A stretch of DNA of 64,000 nucleotides from Cephalopachus bancanus (taxonomy: Eukaryota > Chordata > Mammalia > Primates > Tarsiidae): positions 8,079,001 to 8,143,000 of the forward strand of contig JAPVLO010000073.1 in the NCBI GenBank assembly GCA_027257055.1. Direction: 5' to 3'. The first letter of the stretch is position 1; each line of letters starts with the position of its first letter. Positions 38,570 through 51,920 of the stretch are shown piece after piece. The notes below the pieces were generated by a model. The model did not search any database. It was not told the origin of the DNA and saw only the letters and a program-made list of their open reading frames with translations. Both the position numbers and the translations under genes were made by a program.

Positions 38570-39062
38570 GCTTTTTTATTTTAATAAAAATATTATTTAA
38601 TATTTTATAATATAAATAATATTTTATTTTAAAGATATGGGGTACAATTGAGGATTAGGTATACACACAGACATCATACAGGTAAAGTTTGGGCCTCCCT
38701 TTGGTCCCCACTTTGCCTGGTTTGAGATCAGATACCCTTACTGATGTTGTGTTCCCCCCGCCCCCCAGCAGTACCTTGTTACTGCCAATCCCTTTCTTAT
38801 AGTATTATGGTAAATGTTCAGAGTTCGCTTACAAGTAAGAACATGTGGTACTCTGTTTCTGTGATAGATCACTGAGTGTTCTCGTCTCTAAATCCATCCA
38901 AGTTACTGTGAAATTCATATGTTTGTCCTTCTTTATGGCTTAATTTCATCATGTATATGTACCACATTTTTTTTATCCAGTCCAGTTTCAATGGGCAGCA
39001 TAGCTGGTTCCATGTTTTTGCTATTGTGAATAGTGCTGCAATAAACATGCATGTGCAGGTAT
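38570..39062 (-). mobile_element. 5'-truncated LINE-1, antisense
   Basis: A T-rich head (the reversed A tail) is followed by the reversed L1 3' UTR and the end of ORF2. Clear L1 text includes ATATGTACCACATTTTTTTT, TTGCTATTGTGAATAGTGCT and GCAATAAACATGCATGTGCA. Near-matching duplications TCAAATCTGATT / TCAAATCCAATT flank it. The 3' UTR differs from the 12.4 kb copy, so it may be an older subfamily. Confidence 0.88.
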
Positions 39063-39074
39063 CTCAAATCCAAT

Positions 39075-42000
39075 TTCTACCATCATAATAATCTTGAATA
39101 AATCTGTTGCAAGGAACTAATGGAGGTACTTATGTTTTCATTGTATATTTTTTCCATTTAAGATATGGTTTTCAATTTATTTTTATAAATTATATCTTTA
39201 GTAATAGCATAGTGTAGTAAAGATGTAAGGTATGCAGATTATTTTCTTAAAATTTGTGACATTTTGACTTGGAGAACATAGGAAACTATGTTATTTAGGC
39301 TATAATATGTTCTTAATGTCTGGAAATGTCACAGACTTTTAAAATTAATGTGCTACATCAACAACAAAAAGAGTAATAATAAACATTAAGATAATTGAAT
39401 GTTAAGTGTTGGGAAAAATCCTCTAGAAAATTGGTTTGTTGTGGCTGGAGGCCAGACCTTGCTAGTTGCCAGCTGATGGTGATCAAATAGAAACTAATCA
39501 TTACATCAACAATCTGTGAAATTTGCATCTTTAGTGGTCTGGATTGGAATTAAGAATTTATACCAGAATGTGATACTTGCAGAAGACAGTGTACTTTAGG
39601 GAAGAAAAAAATATTGGGAAGAAAAACATCAATGTTTTTAAAGAAAGTCATGTATACTCTATTGAAAAAAAAGTTGATGCAAATCAAAACAATATCTGCT
39701 GTGAGTTAAGATTGGACAAATAATATTGTTGGTGCTAAGTTTCAGCAGAAGAAACTAGAGTTCAGGCTGCACGTATGTGGTTAGTAAAATTTAGTTAAAA
39801 GTTTAAGTTTTGTATGCTAGATTTTATAATATTATCCTGCACAGTTACAAGTATTGTAGCATGACTCAGAGCTTTGAAATGGACAGCTGAGTGTCACAAA
39901 TAAATCTTTGGGAGTTCATTATTATCCAACAAATTATTGCTCACTAGATCTGAAATAACAAATCTGTGGCCTTGACATTTAATCAGAGCATGAGACACAT
40001 TTATTGAATCTCATATTTGAGATTATTACTTCAGTAGCACCCCAATTAAAGCATGTGCATTCTAAAAATTCCATTCAGATAAAGTAAAATACAAAATGCT
40101 TGTTATACATGTATAGAATCTTTTCACTTATTGCTTCGTGTTTCATTGTGTTTTCTTCAACATGCTAATTTTAAGTTTTTAATGAACAGAAATGACTTTA
40201 ATGTAAATAGACAATGAATTAGCCAGAATTTATTTTTAGAGACAAAGGAGCTAGGAGGTTGAAACTGCCCATATTCCCCTGTGAATGTAAACTATAACAG
40301 AATGTTGGAAGGAAGTTTCTACCTGCTGTAGGACTGGTATTGCAACACAAGACTATTTTACATGCCTATATAATTTAAAGCATTAGATTTCAAATAAAAA
40401 CTCTTCTTCAAAATCAGTCTACAAAGAAAGAAGAAATGAGAGAGAAAGAGAGAAGGAAGGAGAGGGGAAAAAAGGAAATTTCTGAATCTCTACTACTCTT
40501 CTTTTTCACATCTAGGAAAGAAATTCTAAGTATTGTCTATTCATGATCACCTGCAAATCACATTGCAGCTTAACTGTCTCTTCTCTGATTTAATAGAAAC
40601 GTTGATTGTTTTCTAGGATTTACATTGAGAGTAATTGTTTTTGCATTAGTATAGAAAGAAGTAGATTGAATAAATGTATAACATATTAGAAATGCTATTA
40701 AGCAAATGATTCTTTGTGATACTGTCGAATGAATGTTTTCCTTTACTCTTCTGAGTAAAACACAGATTTCTCCAATTATTTTCAAATTGATTGTTCTCTA
40801 TTGTTGCTCAAGGAAAAGTGAAAAAAAATCTATTTGTTGATTTTATTTCTTTGGTTAAATAATACAACAGAAGACTAATACAGTGTACAGTCAGGTACAT
40901 CTCCGTCCAGTATCTGTAAGGGCAATTTTTATCTGCATCCTGGATATATGGTATTTTCACCAAGACTTTAATTCGTGTTATTTTATTGTTATTTATATTC
41001 TAAATCCCTACTATCTTTTAGCAGTCATTCTTCACCAACCCTTGCCCTATTGAGTCTCTGCCTCAAAATAGCCATTCACTGAAGCCTAGGTTGGTGAGAC
41101 ATTCCTGAAGACCCCACATGACAACAGTGATGATGGTTAAAAACATATCTGTTCTTCTGTTTGTTGGTTTTTTAAGTGGACCGTTTTTTGTTAGAGACCT
41201 TTCTCAAAGTGCTTTCTCAAAACCAGTGAGCTTCCAGGAAGAAGAGATTTCTATTATTTCAAGGGCCGATCTTTAAGCTCTTTCAAAGAAGTTGACCTTC
41301 CCACATCAGACCAGTGTCTACAAAATTTGAAAAGTTGTTAAACTTGCCATTAAACAAAGAGAACAATGACTTGAGTTTTACTGTTCAGTATCCATGGCCT
41401 TAAATGTTCTAGGTATTTTGCCTCTTTGTAGGTCCCAGTGAGAAGTAAGCAGGTAAGGATAAGTGTTTTTCAAATTTTATTTAGTATTAATTTGTTCCAA
41501 TGGATACCGGTGTTGTTGTTATGTGTTCTAAGGTTGTCTGCCACTTACTTGTGAGCGGATTTTGTTATATGTTACTGTGAAATTACAAATTTGTTTCCAA
41601 GAAAACTATCTTTTATCCTACTTGCTTTTGTTTCTGGTCTATAAAAATAAGGTTACCCTTGCTGGTGCATTAAGAATTGATCTGTAGTGTATTCCTGGGA
41701 GTATCATACATGGATTTGATATATACATCAGTGGAGTTAAATTGGCTAAAAGAGATGATAAAATGTGTGGATGTTATAAAAGACAATGGCCTTACCACAT
41801 TCATGTGACTTAGGCAATCTGTATCTATCTCTTTTTTTATTTGTATGGATTTTTTTTTTCTTTTCTCCATTTGCATAAATTGGTAATACACACAATATAA
41901 ATGCAAACAACAGAAACTAGGCCCATTTTTAAAGCTATGAGAAAATAGACCTGTCAGGAGATTTGTTCTCCTGAGGTGGTAGGAACAATAAAAATACAAG

Positions 42001-43079
42001 CTGTATTTGTGTCTTAAGAAGTACTCTAAAGGGTTTTTTGTTTGTTTGTTTGTTTTTCCCCCAGCAAGCTAAATAGCACGTGGCAGTTGCTACAGCAACC
42101 TGATTTTGTGATTTGCAGAATAAGGGAGCAAACCACATGTAAATTGTCAGTCAATAAGTTTCTGTTGTCATGGAAGATAGTAACATATGCAGGCTCATTT
42201 GGTCAATTTATCTACTTTCCCAGTGTTTCTTTTCATCTGCTCTTTTCAGCATGCTGTCATGAATTAGTATCCCATTCTCTGACTGCACCATTTCTGAGTT
42301 TCTGAGTTTTATCCATGATGTTTACTGAAATAACTAGATGTCAGATCCATAAAAGGTTGCTGTTGTAAAATGAATGTTATTTGACATCTGTTTTGTAATC
42401 TTTCAGCCTATTGACGTGAGGATTCTTTAGTTTATTTCATAGAGAAGAATCAAATTAATTTCTAAAGTTACTTTAGAAGACACTTTAAAAGATTCTGTGA
42501 TTAGTTTATTTGGAAATACATATTATAATCTACAGAGTTAAGAATACATTTTTGTCTCAGTAAAACTTTTGCTGTGGAGATAGAAATAGCTGTGGACTAG
42601 AAGTTTCTGAAAGTCTACTGTCCTGTCTCTACTCTGGCAAGTAGACCCACATTTCGGACACAACTCATTTCTAGCAGCTCTTATATCTGCAATTCCCCCA
42701 TCCTTGCCTTTCACTTTTCCTTCTTCTTTATATGTGAGTCTATCTCCTCTCTGCTTTCTTTTCTGTCTTCCTCACTGTTCGGGAAGCCATGACACTCTAG
42801 GTCTAAACAGATTTTGCCCCTGCTTTCAAATGGGATGAGAGCCTGGGTATTTGTATGCATATTTTTAATTTGGTAAGAAAGTATTACCAAATAAAATTAA
42901 TTATTACCAAAGAAATATTGCTTACCATGAATATATTAATATCTTTTATCTCCTGTGGCCCCTTGGAAAGTCCTCCACATTTTTTGTCTCCAACAATGCC
43001 TTCCTTTTCCTTACATTTAAATTTTTATCTTTAGTATTTGCTCCCAAAAGCCCCAAATCAAAAAGACTAGATGAGGGAT
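39075..43079. other. Non-coding intronic sequence
   Basis: Unassigned, AT-rich, with a purine tract at 40424-40480 and (TTTG)n at 42038-42055. No exon or interspersed repeat named. Confidence 0.45.
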
Positions 43080-43300
43080 TAATGATGAGGTCTTTCTATT
43101 ATTTAGCACTATGTAAAATGATTGCTGACAGCCATACTAAGTACTTTCATTTATAATATCCTCCTCACCCTTCAAAACAAAAATGATATCGGTACTAATA
43201 GAAATTATTTGCTAAACTGACAGCATAAGGATACTCAAAATATATAAATATGGAGCCTTAGCACGTAAGTGAGAACTTCTCTAGAACAAAAGTTAGTTTC
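43080..43300 (-). mobile_element. Degraded MIR, antisense
   Basis: AGCCATACTAAGTACTTTCA then ATAATATCCTCCTCACCC is compatible with a reversed MIR. Heavily diverged. Confidence 0.35.
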
Positions 43301-43779
43301 ATAAATCTAAAGCAGGTAACAAAAGAAATTGTTTCACTCTCTAAAATAATATTGAACTCTGTGGATTACAGAACTAAACATTTATGGCAACATAGGATAC
43401 AGAGGGAGTGAGAGAAAGAAAATTGTATGACTTTTGTCTCTTCCCTACTTGGGGTTTGTTTCATCATTTTCAACTCTGCAAAGCCGGCTCAAGACATGAA
43501 TAGTAGAGGCGTGTATGTGCATGCATGAAGGAGGAAGGAAGGAGTCCAACAATATAGCCTTTTCACTGGCAGATTTTCTTTTCAAAAAAGCTGCCTGAAT
43601 ACTGGCCTAAACCCAGAGAGATGAGGGGTATTATGCTCATGTAAAAATGTAACTTTTCCCCCAAACACATATTACAGGAATATCACTTTTCAGTGTTCCC
43701 ACTTTGTTCCACACTTAACCCCAAGATTTATTAAATGCAAATCTTTTATCTTTCTTTCCAGCACTCTCAGAATGGTGTT

Positions 43780-44000
43780 GACTAGCAGCAGCTTAGTGAT
43801 TAAGGAATTGAACATGGACTCTAGATTTTTCTCTGCTGCTAACATTGTCATTGTTTCCTCACCTACTAAAGGATGAGGGATAACAGTACCTATCTCATAG
43901 GGATGTGGTGAAAATTAAATAAAATAATGCATTAAAAGTTCTTAGTACAAAAAAAAGTTCTTAGTTCTGCACCAGAAACATATAGTTACTAAATGTTAAT
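43780..44000 (+). mobile_element. MIR SINE
   Basis: TTTCCTCACCTACTAAAGGA, TACCTATCTCATAGGGATGT and GAAAATTAAATAAAATAATG match the MIR core and 3' part. A local duplication (AGTTCTTAGT) lies at its end. Confidence 0.7.
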
Positions 44001-44633
44001 CACCACCGAATTGATAATAATTACCATACTGATAATAACCCATTAAAATCTGTTGTCACTTAAACTTAGTTTAGAGGTGGAGATGTGGGAAGAAGAGAAG
44101 TGACAGAGCAGAATAGAGCTACTTGAGTGGTGTTTGACTCTGGCTATCATAAATGGTTGTAGAATTTTACTTGCCTAGTAGATTTTTTTCTGGTTATTTC
44201 CATGAAAATAATTCTTAAAATGTACCATAGTATTTAGTTAGTTATATGCATGTCTTAGAAAAAGAAAAAGTCATTGAAAATCAGATGCAAGTAAGTTGGC
44301 TAGCCTTAATTAAATATTTATAAACTGGTTAAAAACATTAACAGTTGACAAATGTTTGAAAAATCTAGAATTTGTGTGCGTGTGAAAGTATAAGTGTATG
44401 CATGCGTGCTTGTTGGCACTGGAATGGACAGAGATATGAAAGTACAATTGTTAACTATAAATCTACAAAACTGATAATACTGTACAGGTTTTTTGTGATG
44501 TTGGAATAGGGCCATTGTCATTGCTTGAGATGTGGTTACATTTTGAGGGAAACAAAGTCTTATAGAGATTGCTAAAATTTAATTAAAACTGTCTCTGTGA
44601 AGTCACTATGATAAATGTACATGCTGTAGTCTT

Positions 44634-44956
44634 TTTGTATTATTATTATTTTATTAAATCTTTTTTGTGTGTGTGTGTCAGAGTCTTACTATGTCACCCA
44701 GTCTGGAGGGCAGTGGCACGTTCAGGGTCACTACAGCCTCGATCTGCTGGGCCCAGGCGATCCTTCCACTACGGCATTCCAAGTAGCTAGACCTATAGAT
44801 GCGCGCCACCATGCTTGGATAATTTTTTTATTTATTGTCAAGACAAGGTCGTGCCTAGTTGCCCAGATGAGTCTCAAACCAGTGGGCTCAGGCAATCCTC
44901 TCGCCTCAGCCTCTCAAAGTGCTGGGATTATAGGCGTGAGCCACCGTGCCCGGCTT
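44634..44956 (-). mobile_element. Alu SINE, full length, older member
   Basis: Antisense, with identical target duplications CATGCTGTAGTCTT (44620-44633, 44957-44970). It has CTCGCCTCAGCC where the younger copies have CTCACCTCAGCC, so it lacks the GTGAGT state. A short (GT)n lies in its tail. Confidence 0.95.
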
Positions 44957-45261
44957 CATGCTGTAGTCTTACAGAAGACCATGATATTGTCAGCAATTTA
45001 AAAAATGTATTTCAGCAACTTAGGGACTTGAGTGGTCATTGTTTTATACCATGCGTTCTTTTGGAAGGAAACTTACCACGAAGTTTTAGTAAAAGTTAAA
45101 GAAACAAGTCTGCAATGACATTTAGAATTTCTAAGATTGTAATTATTTTGTATGTGTTATAAAGCCTTTTTTTTCAATCCCAGCAAAGAAGATTAAGGCA
45201 GAATGGTGTCAGAGCCTTATAAATGTGGGATGGACTATCCAAAAACAGTAGAAGTTTTTTT

Positions 45262-45567
45262 TGTTTGTTTTTGAGTCAGGGTCTCACTCTGTCATCCAGG
45301 CTGGAGTGCAGTGGCACAATCATGATGTTGAGAGCTCACAGCAGCCTTGACCTCCTGGGCTCAGGCGATCCTTCCACCTCAGCATCCTGAGTAGCTGGGC
45401 GTACAGGTGTGCACAGCCATACCTGGCTAATTTTTTTGTTTTTTGTAGAGGTGAAGTTTTGCTGTGTTACCCAGGCTGGTCTCAAACTCCAGGGCTCAAG
45501 CAGTCTCCCTGCCTAGGCCTGCCAATCTCCCTGCTGGGATTACAGGTGTTAGCCACTGCACCCGGCC
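45262..45567 (-). mobile_element. AluJ-like SINE
   Basis: Antisense, older Alu with TTTTTGAGTCAGGGTCTCAC at the head and CACTGCACCCGGCC at the far end. AGTAGAAGTTTTT duplications flank it. A small insertion lies in the left-arm region (CTAGGCCTGCCAATCTCCCT). Confidence 0.92.
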
Positions 45568-45579
45568 AGTAGTAGAAGT

Positions 45580-47855
45580 TTTTAATAGAATAACAAAGAA
45601 ACTGAATCATTCTATTTCTATTTTGGATAATTACAAAACTTGCTATTTCTATGGTTGCCATTCTACTTATGGGTTTTCATTTAATGGTTTCTCTTGCTCT
45701 TTTTTATTCACCTGATTTAAATGAAACAAAGCAAAACCATTCTTCAGTTAAAATCACTTTAGGGTGCACAGATTCAAAACTCCAGACCCAAGTAATTAAC
45801 ATGCTTGATGCAGAGCAGCAGCAGCACATTACTGTCAATAAAATGCCAATCTAAAGAGACATCTTGAAAAGTGACTAGGTGATAGTGAATTGGATTTCTG
45901 CCAAACTCCAGCAGCTAACGAGTTGTATAAATATAGATCCTTCACAGAGAAGGCACTGCTGAGTTCCTCTATAGGGTTGAGTTTGGGACCCTTTGGTCAT
46001 CATGGCACATTTTTAAAAAAATGATTTGACAGGAGCATATGCTCCAAACTTTTTGAAACTCTGATTACAATCAATGTGCTATGAAATACTCACTGGGCAA
46101 GGACTGAATCACCTGGTTTTGGTTCTGATTATGTTTTTAAACACCGGGGTCACCTTGAATCACTTTGAGCAAGTGACTTAAAATCTGTCAAATCTGTCCC
46201 AATTTAGGGATTTTGTTATACCAAATCTGACTTCTTATATTATCCAGTGGCATCTAAAAGCAACTCAACAGGCAAAGAAGAATTTACTCATTAATTATAC
46301 TGGTGGCAATTTCTGGGTGACCCTCAGTTGAATCCCATGTGGTATGAAAATAGGAGCTGAGGAACAAAAGCTGATGTGGGCAAAAGATGTCTGTCCATTT
46401 CTGATAGATGTTCCTCCTAAGGATATACAGTCTACCACCCTACAGACTTCACGTGAGATCCAAGAAATGACTGTACATAGTGTTCCTTTTTAGATTGGGA
46501 TCCTAGATTATTACATATTAACTAATGCCTGCATTATGACACATTAACTAAGGTCATTCACTTCAGTGTTCCAGTCAGATCCCTTACAGTCAAACCCCTA
46601 ACTCATTAGTGATGCCCTAATCTCAATCTTCTCTTGGGAAAAATGCAACAGAGTGTATCTATTGTACCTGCTGCATCTATGTATACTCTGTATAAATTCA
46701 AGCAATTGATGATCTCAAATGAAACTTTTTTACTAAACATAAAACAAAAGACAATAGACAAAGAAAAAGAAGAGGACTTGACTCTGTACCTACTAATTCG
46801 GTAACTGTGCAGAAAATCAGTAGGGATTTTTAGGTGTTGCTATCAGAGAGTCTGAAATTTTGCATTAAAAGTAAACACCCAAGTGAGTTTGGTATAGATC
46901 ATCAAAGACACAGATATGTGATTCTACTTGTGGTGTCATGTACACATCATTTCTTATCAATATGGCAAGGTTTTATTCATTGACTATAGATGTATCCACG
47001 GTCCTTGATTAAATGACCATGATATAACATGTCTAAGTGAATGACCAAGTGGTAAATTATTACCTTAGAATATCGCTCCTTTCAAAGACTCACGGAAGTC
47101 TTTATCAAGCAAAATACTGAGCAGCGAATTACTTTATAACTAAACAATGATGTAAAAAGAAACTCAGTTAAGTGGGGTTAAGAATTCAATATACTATTAC
47201 CTTCAGCATGGTGTGGAGAAGAGGTGATGGCAGAATGTGGTGATCAAAGAAGGGGAGTTATCATTCTAGGCAGGAAAAATTCTTTATGGGGACCCTTTTA
47301 AACTTATAAATATTCATCATCTTTCCTAGATGTACAAAATATAGAAAGATATTTAAAAGTTCTCAAAGATTTTCCATTTTGGTGAAAAACATTCAGGACT
47401 GAAGGAATCAGGTCAAAATATTGTTCTGCTTGTTCAATTTGCAAAATATTTGTAATCAGAAAAAAATTTCTCATTTCATTACTGATTCCATATCCTAAAA
47501 TTGATAAGGATCTCAGATGTTCATAAGTCCTTCTGGAATTTAACCATGATCATTTTTAAATACACATTATACTTCTGAAATTATATAGATTAATAAGAAT
47601 GTTTAAGTAGAAAAGCAACAAGTAATATTTTTATTTTAGGTTCACTGAATTATATTAAATATTCATTATATTATTCATGAAATAAGATTATACTAATCAG
47701 GTTACACTATGAGGTAAAACTGTAAAGTTTGATAAATTATTTTATAAACTTCCTGATCTTTGCTGAAGAGTTTAAAACTATAGGAAGAGCCTGTTGTTAG
47801 ATATTTCTGCATAAAAAGTCAAAAGCTTCCCAAAGGAGACATATATTATGCTGAT
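45580..47855. other. Non-coding intronic sequence
   Basis: Unassigned. No exon or interspersed repeat recognised. Confidence 0.45.
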
Positions 47856-47859
47856 CCTG

Positions 47860-48072
47860 AGAAGTATGTGACGTGGGAGGCACAATAACATGGGCTTTGG
47901 AGTCAGATGCTCGGATTTGAATCAGATCCCTTCCACAGAGTGAAGCTGGGCAAATGCTTCTCCATTCTAAGCCTCAGTTCCCTCACAGAACTGTGACGTG
48001 ACATGAGATGAAGTATATGAAGAGCTTAACCAGGGTCCAGGCCGTAGTGGGTATTAAATAAATGTTACCCAG
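47860..48072 (+). mobile_element. MIR SINE
   Basis: Well-preserved MIR: GGGCTTTGGAGTCAGATGCT, AAGCCTCAGTTCCCTCACAG and GGTATTAAATAAATGTTACC. Confidence 0.85.
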
Positions 48073-49290
48073 CATCCTCTTCCTCTTCTTCTTCCTCCTC
48101 TTTATTTTATATGAATATAAAAAGTAGCAGGGAAAAAAAGGAGTTTAACTTAAAATTATACCTATCCTTTATTTTCTACTTGTTTTGAGTTAGGTTAATC
48201 AGGATTTCATAGATATTTTATCCTTTTATTACCTCAAAGTTGAATTCCTTTTTTCAATTGTTTTAATTGTTTACACTGTTTAAAAAATCTGCATTTTAAA
48301 AAGAAAATGTATGTTGACGTGAGCTCCCTAAACCCCGTTTCTAATCATTAGAGGAATCTTTAGTAACATTTTGCCTTAATTTTACATTCAGCTTTTTCTA
48401 TGTAGGACTGTCAAGTTGAAGGACTCCCCTGATAACCCTTTCAGGAGGTCACTTAGCAAGAAATGCTGAAGTTTTACAAACAGTGGTGTAGAACACTTCT
48501 GAAGTTTTAGGATGCTCAGCATGCTCATTTTGAAAAACAAGTTACAGCCTTCCAGTTAACTTTGCAGGGCTAGATGCTTATTAACACTGAGGAAGACTGA
48601 TGAATTTTATTGAAAACTGATTAACATATTAGCAGTGAAATAGTATTCACTGTTTTCATCTTCATTGTTTAAGAGAGAATGCATAAGGCAGGGAAAAAGT
48701 GTTCACAAATTGGAATTGGATCCATGGAAGAATTGTTACAAATAATGAAATTCAAGACCTATGAGCTAAACTTTGCATTTTTCCTTTATGCCACTTATTG
48801 TACTGCATGACCTCAGGTAAAGATGCATGTTGAATTCCCCTTGATGGAAAAATGATGAAAGAGGAGGACGATCACCTGCCAGTTCACAGGTTCAGCAGTG
48901 AACCAAACTGCAAAAATAATTTTAATCTAGTGACTAGCTATATTGAAATATAAATAAGTAAATCATCACTCCTGTCTCAGAAACAAAAAAAAAAACATGA
49001 AAGAATTCTGCAAAGAAATAGTAGTGTAGTATGGGCAGGATATCTGGTATGAAATTTATCAATGGAGTTTTTGTATTTTGATAATCTGATTCCTGGAATG
49101 CAGTATAGACTAGCTATGTTAGGCAGTACCAACGGGAGGCAGTGTTACCTCGTGCACAAAAGCATGTTCTTTTTTTATTATTATTATGATTATTATTTCT
49201 CTAAACCTTTATTTCAAAGCTATTCATCTCACCGTTAATAAAGTGTTTGGGAGTTAATATTCGGTGCCAGTGTTACTAAGTCTGCCCATT
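48073..49290. other. Non-coding intronic sequence
   Basis: A CTT-rich patch lies at 48075-48110. No other structure recognised. Confidence 0.5.
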
Positions 49291-49299
49291 GCTGGCAAT

Positions 49300-49510
49300 G
49301 TTCTTTAGAGCCAAACTGACCTAGGTTCCTTTTCCTGTTCTGCCTGTAATTAGCTGTGGCAAGTTGCTTTTCTTCTCCAAGTCTTAGTTTTCTCATTTGG
49401 TTTTGATACTTCGTATGGTTTTTATGAGGATTAAAGGGAAAAAATGCATGTGAAGTGCTTAGCATGATATTTGGCACAGAAAATGCTTGTATATAATAAA
49501 TGAGAACTGC
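49300..49510 (+). mobile_element. MIR SINE
   Basis: CCAAACTGACCTAGGTTCCT, TGTGGCAAGTTGC, AGTCTTAGTTTTCTCATTTG and GAAGTGCTTAGCATGATATT in MIR order. Confidence 0.75.
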
Positions 49511-51765
49511 CTATATTATTATCATTCCCTTAGTCAGTAAAGGATTGTATAAGAGAGATGTGACTTGAACTTGTAAGATGTCTACTTACATTGATTTTTG
49601 TCAAAACATTTATTTTAATTCTTCATTTCTTTCCCATTTTGTCCAATAGCAGCATACTGTGATACAATTTGTAGTGTAAATGTAAAAATGAGAGTTTGAT
49701 ATTTACATGGATTTTGCTTTCCTCGTTAAAAATAAAGTAATGATTAAGGCAATAACAGTGTGGCAAATACCTGACTGGTTTTAAGAAGTTGGCTGAACAT
49801 CACCTTATGATACTCTGAGTAGCTGTAATGTTTGTATTAAAAAAATGTATGGGTGATAAGCCACATTAAGAGGAACAAGGACAAATTGTGTGTCCGGTAA
49901 GTGAATCAGTTCAGCTATTCACACAAGGTGGCCTGTCAAACGATACAGTCTAATGTTATGTCTTATATGGCATTTTATGTTTTTTTAATTCAAGAATTAC
50001 TATGTCTAGAGCTACCAAGGTTTATGTTTTTAGAAGTATGTATCTTTTATATATGGTGGCCACACTGTTTTGCATTTCCATTCTATTCTATTGTGCTTTT
50101 TTTCAATGATATAGCACTGTGCCCTAGCCTCAGTTCTTTTTTCACCTACTCTGTTTCTCTTTTTTTGTTCTCAATGCCTTAGTCACCTGCAGTGCAAGGC
50201 CGCTAACCTCTTGGCTTTTGTGGAAATCAAAATATAATCTGTGTAGATCTATATTAAAATTACTCCCTGCAACTATTGACATCTCAAAGGTCATTGTGTT
50301 TCCATGTATTCTAGAGAAGTTGAATACTTTTTGTAGAACATGTTCAGTGTTTTCTTTTTTGTGACTGAGTTTTGATAAAACCAGAATTAAACTTAGACCC
50401 CATAAACATTTCATATTTCTGAGGTATATGAATATAATGATGAGGAAAACAGTCTAATGACCAACATGAATTGTATCATTGAAAATATACGTCCATTTTT
50501 GGCTTTTTTTTCTTAACAAAGGTAAACTGCAAATTAGTTGAGAATGTGACGATGGAATTTAAATGCCTTGATCTCTGGTTATTAGGAGACTGCAAGTTAT
50601 TATTATAAATGCCAGTCTAAGGAATAAATCTATTTTTATAGTCATTATATTAATATAATTTAGAAATTTTAGAAAAAGTTTATAATTAGCCCAAATCAGT
50701 CCTATCTATTACAATGAAAATAAGCCCTCTTAAATATGTTCTGTAGTCAAAATACTTACTATTATTCATGCCATTTGTAAGTTAATGAGTCCTGAGCCTT
50801 ATGTTAGAAGTCTCAGTTCCGGTAGAGCACATTCCTGGAGTTCTATTTTGCACAAGTTGGGAAACACTGCCTCCCCTCGTCCCTCAGAGAATTAGATCCT
50901 AGGGGTTTCAGACCTCTGGAAATAGGAAATGTTGCCTGTTGATACGAATCTTTAATTGATTCAGCGGGCCTTTTTTATGCAGACATGCAAAAAGTGTTGA
51001 TGGTTACACTCCTTCCCTGAATAGAGTAGCTGATTATATATGGAATGCTTCACCTTCTGGAAGTGACACTTGACATGACAAACTTTAGAATATGCTTTTT
51101 AAGGGGTTTTATTCATTTTAAGGACTATATTACTTTTGTAACCCAAAATCTCTCCTAGAGTGGGCTCTCAGAATAATGTAAATAAAGTTTACTTGCATTT
51201 TGACTTTACTATTTATGAATGTACTCATTTACTTTCAAATTAACAAATGTTTTTGACTTATTGAGTGTGTCATTTTCTCCCCAAAAACCTAACCAGAAAT
51301 AAGATGCTGAAGAAGTTGCTTTCATGTTGACACTTATCTACTGGTAGTTTTCCAAGTGACTTTGGGGACTTTGTTGATAGTTTTCAGCAATTGGAAAATT
51401 CCTGACTAATTTACTCATCTCATCTTATCCAATTTTTGAGACCTTTACCAAGTATCTGTTTATCAAAGTGTTAATGCTATCAGACAAACATATGGATGAG
51501 TAGGTAGAACAACATGCAATCTTTTTCTCCAAGAATAGATGTTGATTGTGTTTTCTTATTTAACTCAGGCACAGCAATAGCTGTGATTTAAATTAAGAAA
51601 TTAAGATTTTAAGTGAAAATAAATTCAGGTATAGTGTGGTATGGTGCAAAGAACATAAGACTTGGAAGGGTAAGGTCTGGAATGGGAGTTTAGAAAAAAG
51701 AGAAAAGATATTTATTAATGACTTGGAGAGGCTAGGGATTAGTGATACATCCATGCTGTCCTCTA
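49511..51765. other. Non-coding intronic sequence
   Basis: Unassigned. A weak MER5-like segment may lie near 50820-50875. Confidence 0.4.
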
Positions 51766-51767
51766 CT

Positions 51768-51920
51768 CTCTGGAGTCAGAAGACCTTTGTTCCTTGACGT
51801 GTGTGGTGGCAAGTCTCTAACTTCACAGAACCTCATTCTCCAATCTTAAATGAAAGATGATAATCATCATCATACCTACCCTACTTCACCAGGTTGTTGG
51901 AAGGAGCAAAGCCATTCTTT
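51768..51920 (+). mobile_element. MIR SINE fragment
   Basis: CTCTGGAGTCAGAAGACCTT, GGTGGCAAGTCTCTAAC and CACCAGGTTGTTGGAAGGAG are in MIR order. Confidence 0.65.

Noticed and set aside
44669..45001. 110-codon frame and similar frames at 28327, 29888 and 34588
   Set aside because: These lie in antisense Alus, which often stay open by chance and give familiar Alu-type peptides.
45066..45076. GGTAAGT on the minus strand as a donor of another LRRN3 exon
   Set aside because: Only the donor core matches, with no paired acceptor or exon-like sequence around it.
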